In this document: in pieces, positions 53,761 through 62,430 of the stretch
How the letters are laid out: every line of letters starts with the position of its first letter
Numbering within the stretch: position 1 is the stretch's first letter
Assembly: GCF_950295315.1 (NCBI RefSeq)
Contig: NC_080181.1
Coordinates: forward strand, 36,733,375-36,797,374
DNA length: 64,000 nucleotides
Reading direction: 5' to 3'
Origin: Erinaceus europaeus
Taxonomy: Eukaryota > Chordata > Mammalia > Eulipotyphla > Erinaceidae
Made by a program: the position numbers and the translations under genes
The notes under the pieces: generated by a model
Told to the model about the DNA's origin: nothing
Databases searched by the model: none
The model's input: only the letters and a program-made list of their open reading frames with translations

Positions 53761-54880
53761 GTGCGAATCACAAACAACACACACCTGGGCACAATCAAGA
53801 CAAACCACTTGCACCTGTGTGTGAATCTAAAAAAAAAAAAAAACCAAGGCGCAATCAAGACAAACCACTTGCACGTGTGTGCAAATCTAAAAAAAAAAAC
53901 ACCTAGGCGCAATCAAGACAAAATACTTTCACCTGTGTGCGAATATACAAAAAAAAAATCCTAGGCACAATCAAGACAAATCACTTGCACCTGTTTTTGA
54001 ATCTAGAAAAAAAATCAGGGCGCAATCAAGACATACGACTTGAACCTGTGTGCGAATCTACAAAAAATAAAATCCTAGGCGCAATCAATTCAAACCACTT
54101 GCACCTGTGTGCGAAACTATAAACAACACACACCTAGGGGCAATCATGACAAACGACTTGCACCAGTGTGGAAATCTGAAAACAACACACAGCTGGGCAC
54201 ATTCAAGTGAAACCACTTGCAACTGTGTGCAATTCTAAAAACAACACACACATGGACGGAATCAAGATCAACCAATTGCACCTGAGTGTGAATCTACAAA
54301 AAACAAAAACCTATGCGCAATCAATTCAAACCACTTGCACCAGTGTGTGAATCTACAAAAAAAAACCTAGGCGCAATCAAGACAAACCTCAGGCACCTGT
54401 GTGCGAATCTCCAAAAAAAAAAAAAAAAAACTAGGTGCAATCAAGACAAACCACTTGCACCTGTGTGCGAATCTAAAAAAAAAAAAAAACTAGGTGCAAT
54501 CAAGACAACCATGTACACCGGTGTGCGAATCTAAAAAAAAAAAAAAAACAATTAGGCGCCAACAAGACAAACCACTTGTACCTGTGTGCGAATCTAGAAA
54601 CAACAAACACCTGGGCGCAATCAAGACAAACCCCTTGCACTTGTGTGCGAATCTTAAAAAAAAAAAATTCTAGGGGCAATCAAGAAAAACCAAGTACACC
54701 TGTGTGTGAATCTACAAAAAAAAAAACATAGGCACAAGCAAGACAAAACACTTGCACCTGTGTGAGAATCTAAAAAAAAATCCTAGGCGCAATCAAGACA
54801 AACCACTTGCACCTTTGTGCGAATCTACAAAAAAAAATCTTAGGCTCAATCAAGACAAACCACTTGCACCTGTGTGGGAA

Positions 54881-55073
54881 TCTACAAAACAACACACACC
54901 TGGGGTCAATCATGAAAAACCCCTTGCAACTGTGTGGGAATCTGAAAACAACACACACCTGGGCACATTCAAGTGAAACCACTTGCAACTGTGTGCAATT
55001 CTAAAAACAACACACACATGGGCGGAATCAAGATCAACCAATTGCACCTGTGTGTGAATTACAAAAAACAAAA
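54881..55073 (+). repeat. Last, incomplete cassette of the window
   Basis: The first two monomers are fused into CTACAAAACAACACACACC followed by GGGTCAATCATGAAAAACC. The GTGAAACC and GATCAACC monomers follow normally. No cassette was found from here to 64,000. Confidence 0.75.
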
Positions 55074-55351
55074 ACCTATGCGCAATCAAGACAAACCACG
55101 TGCACCTGTGAGCGAATATTCAAAAAAAAAATAGGAGCAATCAAGACAAACCACTTGCACCTGTGTGCGAATCTACAACAAAAAAAACCAAGGCGTAATC
55201 AAGAAAAACCAATTGCACCTGTGTGCTAATCTACAAACAACACAAACCAGGGCGCAAACAAGACAAACCAATTGCACCTGTGTTGAATCTACAAAAAAAA
55301 AAAAACCTAGGCGCAATCAAGACAAACCACAGGCACCTGTGTGCGAATCTC

Positions 55352-55352
<1 letters not shown>

Positions 55353-55382
<30 letters not shown>
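55353..55382 (+). repeat. Longest A-tract, 30 A
   Basis: Thirty uninterrupted A follow GAATCTCC, against the usual 7-15. Other long ones are at 52,491-52,511 (21 A) and 59,529-59,551 (23 A). They may be real slippage expansions or, because homopolymers are error-prone in sequencing, partly technical. Confidence 0.8.
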
Positions 55383-55384
<2 letters not shown>

Positions 55385-55700
55385 AGGCGCAATCAAGACA
55401 AACCACTTGCACTTGTGTGCGAATCTTCAAAAAAAAACTAGGCGCAATCAAGACAAACCACGTACACCTGTGTGCGAATCTAAAAAAAAAATCTTAGGCG
55501 CCGTCAAGACAAACCAATTGTACCTGTGTGCGAATCTAGAAAAAACAAACACCTGGGCACAATCAAGACAAACCCCTTGCACTTGTGTCCCAATCTTCAA
55601 AAAAAAAAAATCTTAGGCGCAATCAAGACAAACCACTTGCACCTGTGTGGGAATTTGCAAAAAAAAAAAACCTAGGCGCAATCAAGACAAACCACTTGCA

Positions 55701-57109
55701 CCTGTGTGAGAATCTACAAAAAAAAAAAAACTGAGCGTAATCAAGACAAACCACTTGCACCTGTGTGTGAATCTACAAAAAAAAAAAAACCAAGGCGCAA
55801 TCAAGACAAACCACTTGCACCTGTGTGCGAATCTTCAAAAAAAAAAATTAGGCACAATCAAGACAAACCACTTGTACCTGTGTGCGAATCTACAACAAAA
55901 AAAAAACCAAGGCGCAATCAAGAGAAACCTATTTCACCTGTGTGCGAATCTAAAAACAACACACACCTGGGCGCAAACAAGACAAAACACTTGCACCTCT
56001 GTGCGAATCTAAAAAAAAAAAAAAAACCTAGGCACAATCAAGACAAACCACTTGCACCTCTGTGCGAATCTTCAAAAAAAAAAAAAAAAACTCGGCACAA
56101 TCAAGACAAACCAATTGTACCTGTGTACGAATCTAGAAACAACAAACACCTGGGCGCAATCAAGACAAACCCCTTGCACTTCTATGCGAATCTTCAAAAA
56201 AAAAATTCGAGGGGCAATCAAGACAAACCACTTACACCTGTGTGTGAACCTACAAAAAAAAACATAGGCACAAGCAAGACAAACCACTTGCACAAGTGTG
56301 AGAATCTAAAAAAAAAAATCCTACGCGCAATCAAGACAAACCACTTGCACCTGTGTGCGAAGTTTCAAAAAAAAATAGGCACAATAAAGACAAACCACTT
56401 GCACCTGGGTGCGAATCTAAAAAAAAAATGCTAGGCGCAATCAAGAAAAACCACTTGCACCTGTGTGCGAATCTTCAAAAAAAAAACATAGGCACAATCA
56501 AGACAAACCACTTGAATCTGTGTGCGAATCTACAACAAAAAAAAAAAAACCAAGGCGCAATCTAGAGAAACAAATTTCACCTGTGTGCGAATCTACAAAC
56601 AACACACACCTGGGCGAAATCAATACAAAACACTTGCACCTGTGTGCGAATCTAAAAAAAAAAAAAAAAACCTAGGCACAATCAAGACAAACCACTTGCA
56701 CCTCTGTGCGAATCTAAAAAAAAATGCTAGGCGCAATCAAGACAAACCACTTGCACCTGTGTGCGAAGTTTCAAAAAAAAATAGGCACAATCAAGACAAA
56801 CCACTTGCACCTGTGTGTGAATCTTAAAAAAAAAATCCTAGGCGCCATCAAGACAAACCAATTGCAGCTGTGTGCGAATCGAGAAACAACACACAACTGG
56901 GCGCAATCAAGATAAACCACTTTCACCTTTGTGCAAATCTTCAAAAAAAAAACCTAGGCACAATAAAGGCAAACCACTTGCACCTGTGTGTGAATCTACA
57001 AAAAAAAACCTAGGCACAATCAAGACAAACCACTTGCACCTGTGTGAGAATCTACAAAAAATAAAATGCTAGGCGCAATCAATTCAAACCACTTGCACCT
57101 GTGTGCGAA
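55701..57109 (+). repeat. Higher-order unit D3 (5'-truncated)
   Basis: From ~55,730 it follows D1 from ~50,335 to its end, with GCACTTCTATGCG, GCACAAGTGTGAG, GAAGTTTC and CAATTGCAGCTGTG monomers in order. It ends with the AATCAATTC monomer before the next CTACAACA start at 57,110. Confidence 0.75.
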
Positions 57110-57480
57110 TCTACAACAAAAAAAACTAAGGCGTAATCAAGAGAAACCAATTGCACCTGTGTGCTAATCTACAAACAACACAAACCAGGGCGCAATCAAG
57201 ACAAACCAATTGCACCTGTGTGTCAATCTACAAAAAAAAACCTAGGCACAATCAAGACAAACCACTTGCACCTGTGTGCGAATCTACAAAAAATAAAATG
57301 CTAGGCGCAATCAATTCAAACCACTTGCACCTGTGTGCGAATCTACAACAAAAAAAACTAAGGCGTAATCAAGAGAAACCAATTGCACCTGTGTGCTAAT
57401 CTACAAACAACACAAACCAGGGCGCAATCAAGACAAACCAATTGCACCTGTGTGTCAATCTACAAAAAAAAACCTAGGCA
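57064..57480 (+). repeat. 240-bp (four-monomer) local duplication
   Basis: The series AAAATGCTAGGCGCAATC, CTAAGGCGTAATC, CTACAAACAACACAAACC and GTGTGTCAATC begins at ~57,064 and again at ~57,304, an offset of 240 bp. After ~57,480 the second copy continues as an ordinary D head (AAGAAAAACCACTTGAACC), while the first loops back. This is the pattern expected from a one-step unequal exchange. Confidence 0.85.
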
Positions 57481-58650
57481 CAATCAAGAAAAACCACTTG
57501 AACCTGTGTGCGAATCTTCAAAAAAAAACATAGGCACAATCAAGACAAACCACTTGAATCTGTGTCCGAATCTACAACAAAAAAAAACCAAGGCGCAATC
57601 TAGAGAAACCTATTTCACCTGTGTGCGAATCTACAAACAACACACACCTGGGCGCAATCAAGACAAACAACTTGCACCTGTGTGCGAATCTTCAAAAAAA
57701 AAAAAAAACCTGAGCGTAATCAAGACAAACCACTTGCACCTGTGTGTGAATCTACAAAAAAAAAAAAACCAAGGCGCAATCAAGACAAACCACTTGCACC
57801 TGTGTGCGAATCTTCAAAAAAAAAAAAATTAGGCACAATCAAGACAAACCACTTGTACCTGTGTGCGAATCTACAAAAAAAAAAAAACCAAGGGGCAATC
57901 AAGAGAAACCTATTTCACCTGTTTGCGAATCTAAAAACAACACACACCTGGGCGCAATCAAGACAAAACACTTGCACCTGTGTGCGAATCTAAAAAAAAA
58001 AAAAAACCTAGGCACAATCAAGACAAACCACTTGCACCTCTGTGCGAATCTTCAAAAAAAAAAAAAAAAACTCGGCACAATCAAGACAAACCAATTGTAC
58101 CTGTGTACGAATCTAGAAACAACAAACACCTGGGCGCAATCAAGACAAACCCCTTGCACTTCTATGCGAATCTTCAAAAAAAAAATTCTAGGGGCAATCA
58201 AGACAAACCACTTACACCTGTGTGTGAACCTACAAAAAAAAAAAAAAAAACATAGGCACAAGCAAGCCAAACCACTTGCACAAGTGTGAGAATCTAAAAA
58301 AAAAAATCCTACGCGCAATCAAGACAAACCACTTGCACCTGTGTGTGAATCTACAAAAAAAAAAAAAAAACCTAGGCGCAATCAAGAAAAACCACTTGCA
58401 CCTGTGTGCGAATCTTCAAAAAAAAACATAGGCACAATCAAGACAAACCACTTGAATGTGTGTGCGAATCTACAACAAAAAAAAAACCAAGGCGCAATCT
58501 AGAGAAACCAATTCCACCTGTGTGCGAATCTACAAACAACACACACCTGGGCGCAATCAAGACAAAACACTTGCACCTGTGTGGGAATCTAAAAAAAAAA
58601 AAAAAAAAAACCAAGGCACAATCAAAACAAACCACTTGCACCTGTGTGCG
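57350..58650 (+). repeat. Higher-order unit D4 (rearranged)
   Basis: It follows D1 from its start to the GCACAAGTGTGAG monomer (~58,276). It then skips ahead through a canonical monomer (~58,340) to the part of D equivalent to ~51,050. It carries the private marker TTGAATGTGTGTGCG at ~58,452, shared with ~60,689. No cassette and no gene are present. Confidence 0.7.
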
Positions 58651-59170
58651 AATCTCCAAAATAAAAAAAAACTAGGTGCAATCAAGACAAACCACTTGCA
58701 CATGTGTGCGAATCTACAACAAAAAAAACCAAGGCGTAATCAAGAGAAACCAATTGCACTGTGTGCTAATCTACAAACAACACAAACCAGGCCGCAATCA
58801 AGACAAACCAATTGCACCTGTGTGTCAATCTACAAAAAAAAACCTAGGAGCAATCAAGAAAAACCACTTGCACCTGTGTGCGAATCTTCAAAAAAAAAAA
58901 ATCGGCACAATCAAGACAAACCACTTACACCTGTGTGCGAATCTAAAAAAAAAAAAATCTTAGGTGCCATCAAGACAAACCAATTGTACCTGTGTGCGAA
59001 TCTAGAAACAACAAACACCTGGGCGCAATCAAGACAAACCCCTTGCACCTCTGTGCGAATCTTCAAAAAAAAAAAAATTCTAGGGGCAATCAAGACAAAC
59101 CACTTACACCTGTGTGTGAACCTACAAAAAAAAAAAACATAGGCACAAGCAAGACAAACCACTTGCACAA
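58651..59170 (+). repeat. Domain-A head and tail remnant embedded in D
   Basis: The order CTCCAAAATAAAA, CTACAACA/CCAAGGCGTAATC, GTGTGCTAATC and CAACACAAACCAGG, then the block-A head at 58,833 (A-tract, CCTAGGAGCAATCAAG), is exactly the tail-to-head junction seen at ~5,010-5,200 and the other A block boundaries. After TTCTAGGGGC it returns to D-type monomers (GTGTGTGAACC, GCACAAGTGTGAG). This makes an A/D chimera ~33 kb away from domain A. Confidence 0.75.
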
Positions 59171-60295
59171 GTGTGAGAATCTAAAAAAAAAAATCCTACG
59201 CGCAATCAAGACAAACCACTTGCACCTGTGTGCGAAGTTTCAAAAAAAAATCGGCACAATAAAGACAAACCACTTGCACCTGTGTGCGAATCTAAAAAAA
59301 AAATGCTAGGCGCCATCAAGAAAAACCACTTGCACCTGTGTGCGAATCTTCAAAAAAAAAAACATAGGCACAATCAAGACAAACCACTTGAATCTGTGTG
59401 CGAATCTACAACAAAAAAAAAAACCAAGGCGCAATCTAGAGAAACAAATTTCACCTGTGTGCGAATCTACAAACAACACACACCTGGGCGAAATCAATAC
59501 AAAACACTTGCACCTGTGTGCGAATCTTAAAAAAAAAAAAAAAAAAAAAAACCTAGGCACAATCAAGACAAACCACTTGCACCTCTGTGCGAATCTAAAA
59601 AAAAATGCTAGGCGCAATCAAGACAAACCACTTGCACCTGTGTGCGAAGTTTCAAAAAAAAATAGGCACAATCAAGACAAACCACTTGCACCTGTGTGTG
59701 AATCTTAAAAAAAAAAATCCTAGGCGCCATCAAGACAAACCAATTGCAGCTGTGTGCGAATCGAGAAACAACACACAACTGGGCGCAATCAAGATAAACC
59801 ACTTTCACCTTTGTGCGAATCTTCAAAAAAAAACCTAGGCACAATCAAGGCAAACCACTTGCACCTGTGTGCGAATCTACAACAAAAAAAAAAACTAAGG
59901 CGTAATCAAGAGAAACCAATTGCACCTGTGTGCTAATCTTCAAAAAAAAAAAACCTGAGCGTAATCAAGACAAACCACTTGCACCTGTGTGTGAATCTAC
60001 AAAAAAAAAAAAAAACCAAGGCGCAATCAAGACAAACCACTTGCACCTGTGTGCGAATCTTCAAAAAAAAAAAAATTAGGCACAATCAAGACAAACCACT
60101 TGTACCTGTGTGCGAATCTACAACAAAAAAAAAAACCAAGGCGCAATCAAGAGAAACCTATTTCACCTGTGTGCGAATCTAAAAACAACACACACCTGGG
60201 CGCAATCAAGACAAAACACTTGCACCTGTGTGCGAATCTAAAAAAAAAAAAAAACCTAGGCACAATCAAGACAAACCACTTGCACCTCTGTGCGA
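59171..60295 (+). repeat. D-type segment D5
   Basis: It follows D1 from the GAAGTTTC monomers (~50,960) to the CTAAGGCGTAATC start (59,877). It then jumps directly to the CCTGAGCGTAATC part (~50,335 equivalent), so about five monomers of the D head are missing. It contains a 23-A tract at 59,529-59,551. Confidence 0.7.
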
Positions 60296-61225
60296 ATCTT
60301 CACAAAAAAAAACCTGAGCGTAATCAGGACAAACCACTTGCACCTGTGTGTGAATCTACAAAAAAAAAAAACCAAGGCGCAATCAAGACAAATCACTTGC
60401 ACCTGTGTGCTAATCTACAAAAAAAAAAAAACCAAGGCGCAATCAAGAAAGACAAACCACTTGCACCTGTGTGCGAATCTACAACAAAAAAACCAAGGCG
60501 TAATCAAGAGAAACCAATAGCACCTGTGTGCTAATCTACAAACAACACAAACCAGGGCGCAATCAAGACAAACCAATTGCACCTGTGTGTGAATCTACAA
60601 AAAAAACCTAGGCGCAATCAAGAAAAACCACTTGCACCTGTGTGCGAATCTTCAAAAAAAAACATAGGCACAATCAAGACAAACCACTTGAATGTGTGTG
60701 CGAATCTACAACAAAAAAAAAACCAAGGCGCAATCTAGAGAAACCAATTTCACCTGTGTGCGAATCTACAAACAACACACACCTGGGCGCAATCAAGACA
60801 AAACACTTGCACCTGTGTGCGAATCTAAAAAAAAAAAAAACCTAGGCACAATCAAGACAAACCACTTGCACCTCTGTGCGAATCTTCACAAAAAAAACCT
60901 GATCGTAATCAGGACAAACCACTTGCACCTGTGTGTGAATCTACAAAAAAAAAACCAAGGCGCAATCAAGACAAACCACTTGCACCTGTGTGCGAATCTA
61001 CAAAAAAAAAAAAAACCAAGGCGCAATCAAGACAAACCACTTGCACCTGTGTGCGAATCTACAACAAAAAAACCAAGGCGTAATCAAGAGAAACCAATAG
61101 CACCTGTGTGCTAATCTACAAACAACACAAACCAGGGCGCAATCAAGACAAACCAATTGCACCTGTGTGTGAATCTACAAAAAAAAACCTAGGCGCAATC
61201 AAGAAAAACCACTTGCACCTGTGTG
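60296..61225 (+). repeat. ~589-bp unit repeated 1.6 times
   Basis: The marker CTTCACAAAAAAA followed by GTAATCAGGAC occurs at ~60,298 and ~60,885. The monomers after each are in the same order until ~60,652 and ~61,225 respectively. AAACCAATAGCACC is a private variant of this unit. The first copy also has an AGAAAGACAAACC insertion at ~60,446. Confidence 0.75.
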
Positions 61226-62430
61226 CGAATCTTCAAAAAAAAAAAACCTAGGACCAATCAAGAAAAACCACTTGCACCTGTGTGCGAATCTTCAAAAAAA
61301 AAAAAAACTCGGCACAATCAAGACAAACCAATTGTACCTGTGTACGAATCTAGAAACAACAAACACCTGTGCGCAATCAAGACAAACCCCTTGCACTTCT
61401 ATGCGAATCTTCAAAAAAAAAAAATTCTAGGGGCAATCATGACAAACCACTTACACCTGTGTGTGAACCTACAAAAAAAAAACATAGGCACAAGCAAGAC
61501 AAACCACTTGCACAAGTGTGAGATTCTAAAAAAAAAATCCTACGTGCAATCAAGACAAACCACTTGCACCTGTGTGTGAATCTACAAAAAAAAAACCTAG
61601 GCGTAATCAAGACAAACCACTTACACCTGTGTGCGAATCTAAAAAAAAACAATCTTAGGTGCCATCAAGACAAACCAATTGTACCTGTGTGCGAATCTAG
61701 AAACAACAAACACCTGGGCGCAATCAAGGCAAACCCCTTGCACTTCTGTGCGAATCTTCAAAAAAAAAATTCTAGGGGCAATCAAGACAAACCACTTACA
61801 CCTGTGTGTGAATCTACAAAAAAAAACATAGGCAAAAGCAAGACAAACCACTTGCACCTGTGTGTGAATCTACAAAAAAAAAAAAACCTAGGCGCAATCA
61901 AGACAAACCACTTGCACCTGTGTGCGAATCTACAAAAGAAAAATCTAGGTGCAATCAAGACAAACCACTTGCACCTGTGTGCGAATCTCCAAAAAAAAAA
62001 AACTAGGGGTAATCAAGACAAACCACTTGCACCTGTGTGCGAATCTACAAAAAACAAAAAAACTAGCCGCAATCAAGACAAACCACTTGCACCTGTGTGC
62101 GAATCTTCAAAATAAAAACATAAGGCACAATCAACAAAAACCACTTGCACCTGTGTGCGAATCTAAAACAAAAAAACCAAGGCGTAATCAAGACAAACCA
62201 ATTGCACCTGTGTGTGAATCTACAAAAAAAAAACCTAGGCGAAATCAAGACAAACCACTTGCACCTGTGTGCGAATCTAAAAAAAAAATGCTAGAAGCAA
62301 TAAAGACAAACCACTTGCACCTGTGTGTGAATCTACCAAAAAAAACCTAGGCGCAATCAAGACAAACCACTTGCACTTGTGTGCGAATCTAAAAAAAAAA
62401 AAATCCTAGGCGCCATCAAGACAAACCACT
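61226..62430 (+). repeat. D/A mosaic, single-copy order
   Basis: It starts D-like (GTGTACGAATC, GCACTTCTATGCG, GCACAAGTGTGAG). It then becomes A-like (AATCTTAGGTGCCATC, CTAGAAACAACAAACACC, TTCTAGGGGC) at ~61,640-61,840, followed by less ordered monomers. No gene is present. Confidence 0.65.

Larger units (their letters stand above)
53761..55700 (+). repeat. Mosaic of C-type then A-type monomers
   Basis: Bases 53,761-54,310 follow C1 ~38,753-39,300, including the CACCTGTTTTTGAATCTAG monomer and a cassette at 54,061-54,310. Later parts carry A-type order: CTAGAAACAACAAACACC, TTCTAGGGGC and ACATAGGCACAAGC at ~54,595-54,740. The last, incomplete cassette is at 54,881-55,073. A 30-A tract lies at 55,353-55,382. 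No gene is present. Confidence 0.7.

Noticed and set aside
55353..55382. Poly(A) tail of a retroposed transcript
   Set aside because: The 30-A run sits exactly where every monomer has its A-tract, with normal monomers on both sides.
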